A program made the translations under genes and the position numbers. Below are positions 1 to 11,910 of a stretch of 64,000 nt of DNA, piece by piece. The first letter of the stretch is position 1, and each line of letters opens with the position of its first letter. A model generated the notes under the pieces. That model made no database searches. It worked only from the letters and a program-made list of their open reading frames with translations, and had not been told where the DNA came from. The stretch spans positions 94,342,942 through 94,406,941 of the forward strand of contig CM070874.1 of the NCBI GenBank assembly GCA_036365515.1, written 5' to 3'. This DNA comes from Torymus aiolomorphi. Lineage: Eukaryota; Arthropoda; Insecta; Hymenoptera; Torymidae.

Positions 1-77
1 CCGCCATAAACAAAGGTTCTAATGTACTTTTATATATAAGAGTGAGGATAGACTCAATTTCATATCGATAACTTAAA

Positions 78-186
78 AACGACATTACCTTCAATGTAAT
101 AATTACCCTTTAGATATTATTAAAAAATATATTGGCATTAGACTCGACCAGATCCGTAAAAACAATAGTAACGTCGCAACTTACAA
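78..186 (+). pseudogene. Penelope-like element coding fragment
   Basis: A short open stretch on the plus strand encodes a peptide containing NNYPLDIIKKYI and then RKNNSNVATY. The second motif recurs as DKNNSNVATY directly upstream of the GIY-YIG endonuclease of the Penelope-like element near 30.36 kb, so I read this as the linker between reverse transcriptase and endonuclease of a related copy. It is open only from about base 78 and stops at the junction with the reverse-strand gag remnant. No complete domain is present. The family assignment rests on similarity inside this window only. Confidence 0.5.
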
Positions 187-945
187 GTTGAACATGTCTT
201 GGCCTGTCGGTTGTGGCGTTGGGTGCATGAGTGGTGCATCACGACCCGCTGCTTCCAATGACACCGCTAAGTCAATTGCCTTTTGATACGTCAAATCTTT
301 TTCACCCAACAGCCCTTTTTTTAATATTTTCGCTGGCTACACCCCACACAAATTGGTCACGAAGGCTGTCCTCTAGGCCTGTGCCAAATTCACAGTGCGT
401 TGTTAGCTTTTTAAGATTTGCCACATATGTTTTAATGTCTTCTCCGGCTTGCTGTGTGCACATTTTAAATTTATAACGTTCCATTATGATGCTCGGCGCC
501 GGTTGTAGGTGGTTTTTAAGAATTTCAATTAATCTCTTTAGTGACAAATCCGATGGTTTAATGGGTAAGCACAGGTTTCGCAGTAGGGCGTATGCGTCTT
601 TACCTAATAACGTTAACAACAATGGGGCTTGTTTATACTGTGGAACTTCGTTAGCTAGGTAGCTAGGTACTGCTCAAGACGCTCCACCCACAATGACCAA
701 TCTTCCTCCAGCGAATATTCATTAATGCTGCCAATAGTTCCATTGACTATTGTATTAGTTTGAGGCGCAACGTGATTCGATCCCACATTAGCCAGGTTCG
801 TCAATTGTTGAGCTGCTAAGAGTTTCTTTTCTTCTTCTATTTTTTTCGCCATTGTCTCCATTTCATCCTTTTGCGCCACCACTGCCGCTATACATTCCGC
901 CAATTCTTTGGGTGACAATGTTCCTATCGGTTTCCCTTTAAACAT
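186..945 (-). pseudogene. Ty3/Gypsy gag remnant
   Basis: The minus strand from an ATG at 945 encodes a Gypsy-type Gag. An N-terminal part has a coiled, K/E-rich segment (KKIEEEKKLLAAQQ) followed by EDWSLWVERLEQYL. A second part in another frame holds LLTLLGKDAYALLRNL and YKFKMCTQQAGEDIKTYV, and a third near 185-300 carries LTYQKAIDLAVSLEAA. These are the usual order of motifs in Gag of metazoan Gypsy elements. Frame changes lie near 650, where a short ctagctac-type duplication creates a stop, and near 310 in an A-run. No zinc knuckle, protease or RT follows; the element is cut off at about 186 next to a Penelope fragment. It would have formed the particle shell of an LTR retrotransposon; this copy cannot. 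Confidence 0.75.
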
Positions 946-1025
946 TGTAACTTAGTCTCACTTCGATTTGCGTAACGGCTTAACTAACACTTTGCTACGC
1001 GCAACCGATTTTCACTCGTCGCCAA

Positions 1026-1255
1026 TGTAATATACGACAAATAGGTCCAAGTAATGAATAACACCAGTTAAATATAATGACTGTTTATTACGGTCGAGTG
1101 GAAGTACATGCTATGACGAACGCTTAGAACCGAATGGTTCGGCGGCTGCGCGCCAGTACTCAATGTACTACTACGCGACACGGGCGCTAGTAGCGCGCAG
1201 CGACAACTTAAGATACTACTTTTGGTTAGGCGTATCGCGTATAACATATATGACA
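1026..1255 (-). repeat. LTR of the broken Gypsy element
   Basis: Read on the minus strand the segment starts TGTCATATATG and ends TATTACA, so it has TG...CA ends (230 bp). Immediately downstream comes TTGGCGACGAG (1025 to about 1008), a typical Gypsy-type primer-binding site, and then the gag start at 945. This order, LTR-PBS-gag, supports a 5' LTR. No second LTR is present in the window, so the exact ends are inferred. Confidence 0.55.
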
Positions 1256-1262
1256 GTATGTA

Positions 1263-2000
1263 ATCTGAATTTGTAATAATAATAATAAATTTGAAATAAT
1301 CTTATAAATCATTAATATCCATAATTCAATTACTTAATTTTAAACTTGCACTGAATAGTTTATGAAATTTTATGAAGCGAAGGCTTCATAAGTAAACCAT
1401 ATTTTATTTAAAAATGATTGTGTAAGAAGTATTTGTCTGTGCGTTAGAGTTGGAATACGCAATTGCTAAATTATCTCTCAACTACTTTGATATCAACTTT
1501 TTTATAGTACTTTACTTTCAGCTTTGGCACACACAATTACTAATAGATTACTTATCAAATTCAATTTTGAGTGTATATAAGAGTGCTAATAGAGAATATT
1601 AACAGTGCAACGTCTGCCATTGAAAATTTAGGAAAGTAAATATAAATGTTATTACTCATAAACCTGTTGAAAATATTGTTGAAAATAGATGTTTAAGGTA
1701 TTTTTCATGCTTTAAGAAGATTCAAAAACAAAGATCCATAACATGAGATATATGAATAATATTAAATTCACAAATACATCTGGTTGTCAAAAATACATGT
1801 TATTGGTTTCTATTGATACATTCTACAAGTAAAATGCCCATTCACCCATTCGTGAGGTTAGGAGCGAACAACGGCTTACCAAATCTATGCTTTGATGCCG
1901 ATCCCGTGGCCTTCTCCGACGAGTCACCAGCAAGCAAGAAACGTGACGAGAGGACCGACACCCACCAGTATACCGAACTGCAGCTGCGGAGCGAGTTTTA
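1263..2000 (+). repeat. dispersed repeat family A, copy 1
   Basis: The segment matches, in reverse complement, most of 26080-27036, and its central parts recur in direct orientation at 27040-27545. Shared landmarks are gaagcgaaggcttcataa, the run ending at aacatgagatatatgaat, and a GC-richer tail beginning at ctacaagtaaaatgcccat. An ORF of 62 codons in the tail is shared with copy 2 but diverges into other frames, so I do not call it a gene. Nature of the family unknown. Confidence 0.75.
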
Positions 2001-2011
2001 AATGAAACTAG

Positions 2012-2085
2012 AGAGAGGAGGAGTGGGAGAGAGGGAGAGAGGGAGGGGGAGAGAGAGAGAGCGAGAGAGAGAGAGAGAGAGAGAG
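2012..2085. repeat. (GA)n-rich microsatellite
   Basis: An impure GA/GGA run. A second impure GA run lies at 2560-2640. Confidence 0.9.
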
Positions 2086-3498
2086 ATTAATGGATTTCCG
2101 GTACAACAGCGAAAGACCTATTGAAATTATCGCCCGCTCCGTAAATTTTATGCCCGCCTCGAAACCTTTGCGACGCTCGCTCCTGAAATTTTACGCTATC
2201 TCCGGTACTTTTCCACGACGTTTGTGCCCGCCGGTCTAAAAACTGTTATTTTAGGCCCTTTATCTAGGTTTAAAACACGCGAACATCGTGAATGTGTAAT
2301 AAAAAATATAATAATACTTTATGCAACATGGACTACAGTCGCAGATTACTCCCACGGGTGACTTCATGGGACGAGCGAGCGTAGAACTAGTATTAAAAGT
2401 ACTCTACTTAATTTTAAGGCTTCGACACAATTACAATTTTTATCCATACTCTGGCCGAAAGTACCACTTTCGCACCTAAGACAGAACCGTGAATGTGTTA
2501 AAAGTATTATAGATTTGCCTTTATAGTTATTCTTTAATTATCATAGTTTTAAATGTAACCAGAGGGAGCGAGACAGAGTGAGAGAGTGTGAAGGAGGGAG
2601 AGAGATAGAGAGAGAGAAAGAGGAGAGGGAGAGAGAAAGGCTGTATTACAAGTTTTGCACGAGAAAAAAGTTTGTATTGCAAGTGTTTTATAATCATGTA
2701 TTAAATAATTTACCATCTCAATTTCCTCAACCTGAACGTCTCCACGATTGTGTAACAAATTGCGATTCATACATGAATTCCTGTTAAAATAATTAAGTTA
2801 AATATTATAATAATCCATACAACCTATTGAAATATGTTAGAATTTAAACATAAAAATCGGAGCATTACTTCTGTAATGATCATAGATCTTTAATTAATAA
2901 ACAATATAAGGGGAGTGTAGGTTTTAAGAATGAAATTATTTGATAAATACAAGAACTATTCGTGTTATTATAAATAAGAGCGTCACGCAGCTGTTTTATG
3001 AACCATAAGATGGTTAATGCTTATAATGGTGCAACTTCAACCAAAATTCAAAATTTCAAAAAATTATGAATTTGGCCCAGGATTGATTCCAGAGCCACAA
3101 AAATTATTTTACCAACAGGTAAAAGTGTATAAAAAAGATTTTTTTCAACACGTGCATGAAATGGGCCTTTTTTCATGCCTGAAAGCCGTGTAGAAAATCG
3201 CGAATTTCGAGTGTGATTTAGGAAAGAATGAAAAAAATCTATTTTTTCACACTTTAGCGGGGAAAAAAAATTTTTTTTTTCACAGTTTAGCGAGGAAAAA
3301 AATTTTTTTCCCCGCTACAACGAATTTTTATGAAATTGTTGAATTCTCTTATTGTCAAATTTATATATTTTATGGCTTTTTGACCAGTTTAGAATAATAT
3401 AAAATAATTTTTAATCTGGGTTGTGCACGACTCGGAATGCACGATCCCCTAAACAACTTTCATGCAAGAAAAAAGGCCCTCTGATGCACTCGTTGAAA
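2086..3498. other. non-coding AT-rich stretch with short hairpins
   Basis: No gene is supported. The stretch holds an impure GA tract (2560-2640), a short palindromic motif CGAAAGTACCACTTTCG near 2457 that recurs with one change near 11652, and A/T-run hairpins near 3230-3330 built from copies of cagtttagcgaggaaaaaaa. ORFs here are low-complexity shadows of the GA tract. Confidence 0.6.
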
Positions 3499-3638
3499 AA
3501 AATAGTGTGTAACACGGGAAGAAGAGCTATTTCAGACTCGGGTGAGGTGTTTTCAGCACTCGTCTCCGTCTCGGGCGCCTCACCCTCGCTAGAAATAGCT
3601 CATTTTCGCCCCTTGTTGCACAATATACTATTTTTAAT
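3499..3638. repeat. small GC-rich inverted-repeat element
   Basis: The left end aaaaatagtgtgtaacacggg...gagctatttc and the right end gaaatagctc...gcacaatatactatttt are inverted copies around a GC-rich core (tctccgtctcgggcgcctc). The AATAGTAT-type end is shared with the element at 39354-39775. It looks like a very short MITE; no coding content. Confidence 0.5.
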
Positions 3639-4433
3639 TTTAATGTAGGGAAAAAGTTTCTAGCATCCGGAGAGGGTACGAAAAAAATCAGGTGTAAGGT
3701 CATAAGTTTTTGTTAATTTATCATTTTTATATACTTTTATCCGTTGTTAGAATCATTTTAGTAGCTGTAGAATTAAGTATTTTAAAATTTTTATTTAATA
3801 CTATTGGTTAACGATCAAACAGTTATTTAATACAATATATTTAACTATACTTATTAGTACAAGAATATATTTAAAAGTTTTAGTTACCTGTGAGCATTGA
3901 TTATTCTATGAGTAACAGTTCTTATAATTTTGTTACATGTAAGGCATACTACAGCTTCTATTTTATGCTTTTCATTCCTTAACTTTGTATAATTAGTGTA
4001 ATCTATTCTAGTTTGTCTAATCATGTCTGGTGCTTTTAAAACCAATATCAATGTAGGTAGGTTGACGAATTTTTAGAGTGAAATTTGCTTTAGAAAGAAA
4101 TAAGGTAGCCTTGATGAGAAACCTGCCACAAGATGTTATACGGCCGCAGTTTATAAAGTGTAGAGATTTACCCTATTATCTAATTACTCCCTCTGAAAAA
4201 AAAAAAAAAAAAAAAATTTACAATAAAAAAATAAAAAAAGATTAAGAGAAGAAATTTATGTATATATCTATCTAATATCTTAGCAAATTATTTATTGTCG
4301 ATCATAAACAATTATATTTTTCAGAAATAATATTTGTTCTCTGATAATAATGAAGATCAAGACTTAAAAATTTGACAGAATATAGGCCTCTACATAACTT
4401 GTAACAACAAATTTTTAAAACGATAGATAGCTC
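3639..4433. other. AT-rich intergenic stretch
   Basis: Nothing recognised apart from an A-run (about 4198-4216). Confidence 0.5.
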
Positions 4434-5160
4434 TTTTCATTTCTCAGATGTAAATACATCTCACATTAAAAATGCATAAAACATTAAGTATTCTTAAATG
4501 TCAGATAATGTATATTACTTTTATACTTATATTGAGCTTTAAAATAGGTTTTAATATATTGACTTGCGAAAAGCTTTAACTTGATTTACTCATTGATTTA
4601 CATTTACAGAAGTTAAAAGTGTAATTATATTGTATAAATAGAGGATGTGAATAAATGTGTTTTCAAAATAACATTGTAATCATAATATTCCATGGATATA
4701 TTAGACGAGTGACAAATTAATTATATTTGATTTCCATTAAGTTAGTATGTTTTAATATATTGATATGCGATAAGCTCTAACTTGATTTACTCATTGATTT
4801 ACATTTACAGAAGTTAAAAGTGTAATTATATTGTATAAATAGAGGATTTGAATAAATGTGTTTTCAAAATAACAATGTAATCATAATAATCCATGGATAT
4901 ATTAGACGAGTGACAACAAATTAATTATATTTGATTTTGATAAAGTTTTCAAAATAGACGTACCTGGTGTACATGAGTCAGCTAATATATCCATTGATAA
5001 TTATGTTAACATTATTATTTTGAAAATACTTTCATTCACATTCTCCATTCATATAACATATTTATACCTTTAACTTTCATACAGTCTGTAAATGTAAATC
5101 ATTACTTTTTTCATTTTTCAGATGTAAATACATCTCACATTAAAAATGCATAAAACATCA
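4434..5160. repeat. composite AT-rich repeat with a 201-bp tandem duplication
   Basis: Two near-identical units of about 200 bp follow each other (about 4549-4749 and 4750-4945), sharing gatttacatttacagaagtt and ccatggatatattagacgag. A diverged inverted copy of the unit follows at about 4976-5102. The whole is bracketed by direct copies of tcagatgtaaatacatctc (4443 and 5117). A further diverged copy of the inner part is at 16676-16806. No protein-coding capacity seen. Confidence 0.75.
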
Positions 5161-5649
5161 AGGAACGCGGGAGCGTTCCGAAGGCAAGTATAGAAGAGCC
5201 TTAGGACGACCGCGTGATGATATACATTGAAATGGATGTACGAGAAAAATTCTATGAGCTTATACACCTATTGCGCTAGTTTTAACTATATAACATATCC
5301 CTCTTAATCGAAAGCCATTTCATTGCTCTACTCAAATCAAAAGATTTTATTTAAAAAGATTATCTCATTCAAAAGATATAATGGACTGAATTTTTTTTGT
5401 CAGCTTTCCGATTTCTTAACTTTCTCCATGGTATTCAGTCTCGCATCCGGTTTTTCCCGACTTCCTGTGACGTCATATATGTTATGTATATGTACACACA
5501 TACAATCACCAGGAATTAATGGCCATGAAGAGTTAAGCAGTGATAATGGCCGTATAATAATAAAGAAAGACAAGAGAAAGAGAAAGGTAAAAATATAGAT
5601 AGAGAGGGAGAGAAGAAGAGACATAAACATATGTATATTTTTTATTATA
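5161..5649. other. unassigned stretch between repeats
   Basis: A GC-richer patch at 5163-5220 (ggaacgcgggagcgttcc, itself a short palindrome) is followed by ordinary AT-rich sequence and an impure GA tract near 5570-5620. No gene recognised. Confidence 0.45.
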
Positions 5650-7041
5650 CAGGGTGTGTCAAAAGTTCCGGGACGGCCAGTTATCTCAGCGGGAATGCAT
5701 TTTCGGAAAAAATGTTTCATACAAAAGATGTAGGATTTTTCCCTGGCTATCTGATGGTGACCTTGAATTTGACCTTGGGCTTGACCTTCAAGGTCATTTG
5801 AAGGTCAAGTCGAATTTTTTAAATGGGAACCCTCCTTTTTTATTGCGCAAACCGAAAGAGGGAAAAATTCTCTTTCCAACGATATAAGACACATACGCGG
5901 TCAAATGTGATCTAGAGGTCGTTTCAAGGTCAAGTCGGTAAAATGAGGTCAAATTGATCTTGGGCAGTCCAAAGCATGGAAACTAAGGGCGTTGGGAAAA
6001 AACTTTCCATACGAAAGTTTCCGCAAATCGAATGGAGCATCTGATGGCGACCATGAATTTGACCTTGGGCTTGACTTTCAAGGTCATTTAAAGGTCAAGT
6101 CGAATTTTTTGAATGGGAACCCTCTTTTTGTTGCAGAAATGCGGGAAAACTTACCTTTCCAGGGGTGTAAGATACATACGGGGTTAAAAGTGAGCCGAAT
6201 GTCATTTGAAGGTCAACGTTCTTATACTCCGATCATCTGGACACCCCATCGAATTTCGTGTATCAGGGCGTTAAAAAACATTTTTTGTGCAAACGTTTCT
6301 GGATCAAAACCCAGACCTGGGACCTGGTTAATCACCGCTGACCTTGGAACGACCTTGGGTCGACCCAACGGGGCAAACCGACCCCAGATACGGGTTCAGC
6401 GACCCCGAAAACCCATGGGTCCGTGGTTTTAAGCACCTTCTGCAATTCCTTCTAGTTTGACCTTGGAACGACCTTGGGTCGATCCAGCGGGGCAAACCGA
6501 CCCCAGATACGGGTTCAGCGACCCCGAAAACCCATGGGTCCGTGGCCCGCATTTCTGCAACAAAAAGAGGGTTCCCATTCAAAAAATTCGACTTGACATT
6601 CAAATGACCTTGAAGGTCAAGCCCAAGGTCAAATTCAAGGTCACCATCAGATGCTCCATTCGATTTGCGGAAACTTCGGTATGGAAAGTTTTTTCCCAAC
6701 GCCCTTAGTTTCCATGCTATGGACTGCCAAAGATCAATTTGACCTCATTTTACCGACTTGACCTTGAAACGACCTCTAGATCACATTTGACCTCATATGT
6801 ATCTTATATCGGTGGAAAGAGAATTTTTCCCTCTTTCGGTTTCCGCAATAAAAAAGGGGGCTTCCCATTTAAAAAATTCGACTTGACCTTCAAATGACCT
6901 TGAAGGTCAAGCCCAAGGTCAAATTCAAGATCACCATCAGATAGCCAGGGAAAAATCCTACATCTTTTGTATGAAACATTTTTTCCGAAAATGCATTCCC
7001 GCTGAGATAACTGGCCGTCCCGGAACTTTTGACACACCCTG
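5650..7041. mobile_element. 1.39-kb foldback element, TA-flanked
   Basis: The left arm starts CAGGGTGTGTCAAAAGTTCC and the right arm ends with its reverse complement; both are flanked by TA, as for a Tc1/mariner-type target. Arms of about 500 bp (5650-6149 and 6546-7041) are near-identical inverted copies. Each arm is itself two related units carrying gaccttgggcttgacctt followed by caaggtcatttgaaggtc. The centre holds a direct duplication of a GC-rich block (about 6340-6427 and 6459-6545) containing gaccttggaacgaccttggg. The long ORFs on both strands here are mirror images produced by the inverted repeat and are not genes. Internally deleted, non-autonomous. Confidence 0.85.
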
Positions 7042-7267
7042 TATACAGTATATATGTTTATTAGTACATAACCTCTCTCTATGTATATACCTCTATATAT
7101 GTATATACACATACATATAAACATGAACATAATATCTGTGTCTTCCCGGAATAACGACCTAACCCACTTGTATGTGTTTTCGAGAAATCGACGTTTTAAA
7201 ATTTCTGTCATGACACTTCATATGTAAGATCGAATTGCGCGAGATGAGTCATAACAATGTAGACTTT

Positions 7268-7454
7268 TACAAAGGTATAGAGTACTCGGCTGGGACCTCG
7301 GCTTGGACCTCGGCTTTACCTCGGCTCGGACCTCGGTCGAGCGTCGGTTGGACCTCGGTCGAGCCTCGGCTAGAACTCGGCTCGGACCTCGGCTTTACCT
7401 CAGCTCGGACCTCGGCTCCAGCCCCGGATTTGCCGAGGCTCGAGCCGAGGTACA
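7268..7454. repeat. CTCGG-rich tandem repeat
   Basis: Irregular tandem copies of acctcggct directly outside the left Harbinger arm. A similar motif in inverted orientation (agccgaggt) lies just outside the right arm at 15356-15455, so the array may belong to the element ends or be a preferred target. Confidence 0.75.
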
Positions 7455-8806
7455 GGGGCTTTATGGAGGTAGCGATATATCAAAAAATATATCGAACTGA
7501 TAATGCCAAAGCTGCGGTGTACGTAAAAGGCACTAGAAAATTGACGAACTGATACCGTAATGACCGTAGTAGCAATTTAACTTGTATCTGGTGTAGTGCT
7601 ACATAATTAGGAGGGTAATTTATCAATTTTATTAATTTATATTAATAAATAAATATACACAAATTTAAAAGGATTAATAATCGATACAAATTTATATTTC
7701 AATTTTTTATTATAATCAACAGTTTTAGCATACAAAAACTATAAAATGAAAATAAAGTTTGTTGATATACACATAAATTTTTTCAAAACAAAAATAATAC
7801 TTTTTTACTTTTTATTATCATTAATGAGGCGCCATATTGGCAAAAACGAATGTAAGGTACATTTATAATTAAATTTGAATACATAAAAACTGTATAAAAT
7901 GAAAATAAAAGATTTTTCAATGTTACCTTACTTTTTACAAAAAAAAAAAAAACAAATATATATATATATATATATTTATGATTATTACTAATTAGGCACT
8001 TATGCGGAAGAATAAATCGTTGGCTGAAAGGTAAAAGAAGATAACTCAGCCGAGTGCTAAGAAACCAAACAATTCGATTGAGTCTTCTGGTTTTTTAGCG
8101 CTTGGTTTAGCTGTCTTCTTTTACCTCTCAGCCAACGAAATATATAAGGTACATTAGTAAGTAAGCTACTATAATTTCTTTCTTAAAAATTACAAAACTT
8201 CTTCAAAATCTAATTAACTTTGCTATTGTTTACGTAAATAAATACTGTAAATACTGTTTTGCTCTCTTAAGGAGGATCACAATGCCTTAAATTAAATATT
8301 TGTATATTGATATTTTTGTTCCAGCATATAAAAAACAAACAATATCTAATAAAAGTCGTTGAATCTCCTTTAACATTTTTAGAGTACCTTAATCTATAAA
8401 CATTTAAAACTCATATAAAAGTTAGATATAAAGTATTGAAATTTCAAGTAATAAAGTTTGATAATTCGAAGTTTTAAGTTAGAAATTAAAAAAGATAAAC
8501 ATTAAAAATTGCGCTTAAAATTGTGTATGGAATAAAATTTGTATTTAAATTTCTTTACTTTATATCTAACATAAGCTTAAGATCGAGTTAACTTGCATAT
8601 TTTTTTTTTTTTTAATAAATATACTGAATCTCGAACACTGTTGAACACAAAAAAAATACTTCGCTAAGATCCTTAATAACATAGCATCCATTTTGTCCAA
8701 AATTAGAGTGCTTAGCTGTGAACATTTGTATCCTATGTCACTTGCACACGTAGAAAACAATCTTCCTCTTAATATTCCAAGTCAGATTGGATCGTACTCT
8801 CTATTC
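7455..8806 (+). repeat. Harbinger left terminal inverted repeat
   Basis: Inverted partner of 12898-15355. It contains its own nested hairpin of about 120 bp (about 8019-8139), whose two halves share ggtaaaagaaga and its complement around a loop with aattcgattgag. It also contains the last codons of the Myb-like gene. This arm lacks the two insertions present in the right arm and so records their empty sites. Confidence 0.85.
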
Positions 8807-10583
8807 TTCTTTTTTTTTCCTTGTTGGCATATTTTTTGTAAAAAATAAACTTGTTTGGTAAGAAGATCATTTTTCTTAATATTAGCCTCTGTTAATTTTG
8901 CAATGTTAAAAGACATTTCGTTTAATGCATTTGAATTATTTTGTAAAGCTGCCAGAGTCTCTTGGGATCGTAGAACAGTTTGATCTGTTAAAAATTGTAA
9001 GCAGAAGTACAATTATATAATATAATAAGAAATAAAAACATTCTTGTCTTAGATATACACAATTCGAATAAATTTCCTTACTTGGTTTTGTGGCCCAAGA
9101 CGAAGCATAGTTTGCATATCTGGTTTTGTAAGCATTTTCTTTGAATTCCATTTTTGGGTATTCATTTTCTACTTGTGCTGGTGCAGTGTATATTACTCTA
9201 TTTCCACCTAAAACAAAAATAAGAATTTAAAGATTAAAACTGATAATGATTTGTGTATGTAACCACACATATACACATATCATTCGCATAAAGTCACAAT
9301 ATATATTTATATGTACGTGAATAACCTTTTTATGTACTTACTTTTTTTTGGCATTGAGATTTTTTGGTATTTTCGAGATATTACAGGGGTCGAAATTCCA
9401 TGATTATTTAAGTCATTGATGTGTGAAGGAATATATTTGCTGGTAGCTTTAGATTTTTCTTCTGTAAATGCACATGTAGGTGACGTAACTGTTGAAGATG
9501 GTGCTTCTTTCTTACAAGCCATACTATTGTTTACGTACTTTCTCATGTAGGTATCTTCTTTTTCAACATTGGTTAATAGTGTAGGTATAGTATAGGCCAT
9601 GCTATCATCATCTAAAATAAAAATGAAAAATCAACTATTAATTATAATATAATTATAACATTTATTATTCTATTATTATCATTATTACGTTATTATATAT
9701 TATCATATTATATTACATTATAGTATATATGATGCCGGAGGTTTATTCCCACACATATGTGTGTATGTGAGAGTGTGTGTGTATGTGAGTGTATGTGTGT
9801 GCGTGCGTGTGTGTATAAATATGTGTTACTTACTGTTACTATTGTCAGAATGCCAAGCGTCGTTTGAGCTACCAACACGTGAGGAAAAAGATTGTATTGG
9901 ACTGAATATTTCTTTACTTGTATCAATGGATGGATATTTCTTTACTTGTACCGTAGCCTTTTTCATATCCTTAATTTTCGACGAGTCTTTTATACCTGAA
10001 CAATTGGCGACAGCTTCAAAAGAAAAAAAAATTAACGGTGAATAAATTACGAAGTGAAATGTATTATATTAGAATAAATTGTATTTAATTATAAAAGTTG
10101 TAATCGTACCTCTATTTTTAAATCCAACTTCTTCAACTATTGGAAGTCCGTTACCATGAGACGTACCTACAATTGCTAATACTTGTTCAAACATAGTATT
10201 GATGGGAATTTTTTTATCAGTGTTGTTTCCCGTTTTTGCTTCCATAACCCTATTTGCTCTGTAAAATTTTACTTTTTGCTTCAACTTTTGCCAAAACTAT
10301 AACAAAAAAAACCGAGTTTTATACTTTGTAAAGTATAATAATTTCTAAGCTTAATTTAAAAAAATATATTTATTAAAAAATATATTATAAAAATAAAAAA
10401 TATATTTACATTTTTAACTTGTTCAACAGACTTTTTATGTCCAACTTTACTGACTGCTTCAGAAAGTTTTATCCATAACTTTCTTTTAGTATTTTTTGCG
10501 TCTGCACCCAAAAGCTTATTACGACAAAATTCGGAGTGATCTTGCATGAAGCAAATAATAATTTGGACTTGGTCTGCCGACAT
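8782..10583 (-). CDS. Harbinger Myb/SANT-like DNA-binding protein, six exons
   Basis: I join six exons on the minus strand: 10583-10410, 10296-10110, 10013-9834, 9611-9342, 9207-9082 and 8984-8782. All five introns are GT-AG, phases fit, and the sum is 1140 nt, giving 379 residues plus stop with no internal break. Exons 1-2 encode a Myb/SANT/MADF-like fold: MSADQVQIIICFMQDH, then KRKLWIKLSEAVSKVG, then FWQKLKQKVKFYRANR, with the spaced tryptophans and the WxxLK motif typical of the second protein of PIF/Harbinger elements. The rest is S/T/K-rich, ending in a helical KLTEANIKKNDLLTKQ segment and a KKKKNR basic tail. In this superfamily the Myb-like protein binds the element ends and helps the nuclease enter the nucleus. 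The start is the first ATG before the SANT fold. The final codons fall within the inverted repeat. Confidence 0.8.
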
Positions 10584-11910
10584 GTGGTGCCTTCTGCAAA
10601 ATACATTAAAACACATACACATACATTACATAAAGTAAAAGAAATTAATTTATTATGATCAAAATATTTATAGTTGCATTTTTAATATTAGATAAGAAAC
10701 ATTATACTCACTCTCTATCTTTTTCTACTGAATTCATTTTTCTTTTTGATAGTGAGAAGAAGGCGAATTACACTTTCAACCGCCCCACAATGTATGATAC
10801 TTTTATAAAATACACTTCGATACAATGCTTCTGGATAAGTGCACCAACAAAAATCAGAAAAATTACAAAATCCTATAGCTCTACGTGTTGAAGAGAAAAT
10901 TACTTTTTCACCATCGTGAGTACTTACTTAGTCTGTCCCCTTTGTTCCAATGATGAAAAACAAAAGCGCTGCGCCGTGTTTATTAGCGGGTACTTCTTAA
11001 GGTAACCGTGACCGCTCTGGCTATTGTCGCTCGTGGAGTGGTGGGGTGGTAGAAAGACATATTATGTCGCGGCAACGCTGCCAGTCTACGCGCACGCCGG
11101 AGCCTGTATCTGTATGTCGTACGTGGAGGGGGAAGACGGAAAGGACCGGTGAGGCGTTGCCAAAATTTATTTCCGATATTTTCGCGAAGGACGAGCGCAA
11201 CACTGGATCACTGGCACGGACCGCATAAGCAACGCCGAATATCATCATTTTATCTTTTGTCGCGCATGCTGCACAGAATTAATCGATGCAAACTTTCACA
11301 ATTAAATTTAGATCGTGGATAACAAAACATTGGCGTTTTGTCTCAATCAACTTGTGAACCGAGTCCTCAAGAACCGCTAGGTAAGTCACTCTTTTTGTTA
11401 TAAAATACTTCGATAGTAGGAGTCAAAATAATTACCACGTGCAAATTTATGTGCAAATATTTTGTCAATTTCATATTTTTAGAACTTCCAATGAGGTATA
11501 CTATAATTGATGTTAATATGCTCTTTAAAAAATCTGTTTTTATTACCAAAATAAAGCATATTAACATTAATTATAGTAAATAATAACTCATTAAAAGTTT
11601 GAAACATGAAATTGGCACAGTATGTAGTAATTACATTTTCACCGTACCCTGGCCGAAAGTGCCACTTTCGCTCCCGGGTCCGAAACGCGAATGTGATATT
11701 TTCGGCCTGATATACTACTAGGGAAAGTAGAGAAGTAATTTCTGAAAGGTAGTATATGTTTCATTAATAAATATTTTAATTAAAAATAAATTACATTGCT
11801 TTCGTTTAATGAAAGTAAAATTAATACTCTAAATTATTTTATTTTTTTTTTATTATCTTCTAAATAATTTCCTTGTGATTAAAAGAGAAAGTAACGTATT
11901 GTTTTTAAAG
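10584..11910. other. divergent region between the two Harbinger genes
   Basis: This 1.3-kb stretch should hold the divergent promoters and the 5' exons of the nuclease, but I recognise none. It contains a GC-rich patch (about 10965-11260), a small inverted pair tactataattgatgttaat / attaacattaattatagta (11498-11582), and a CGAAAGTGCCACTTTCG palindrome near 11652. ORFs in the GC-rich patch resemble nothing I know. Confidence 0.45.

Noticed and set aside
1813..2001. 62-codon ORF, partly repeated at 26005-26268
   Set aside because: The shared peptide start reflects a shared DNA repeat; the frame is not kept between the copies.
5654..7211. Several ORFs of 77-146 codons on both strands
   Set aside because: They are mirror copies of each other made by the inverted arms of a foldback element; none has a protein motif.
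11046..11248. Overlapping ORFs on both strands as the missing 5' exon of the nuclease
   Set aside because: They show none of the helical N-terminal motifs of HARBI1-type proteins and fit no splice phase with 11911.
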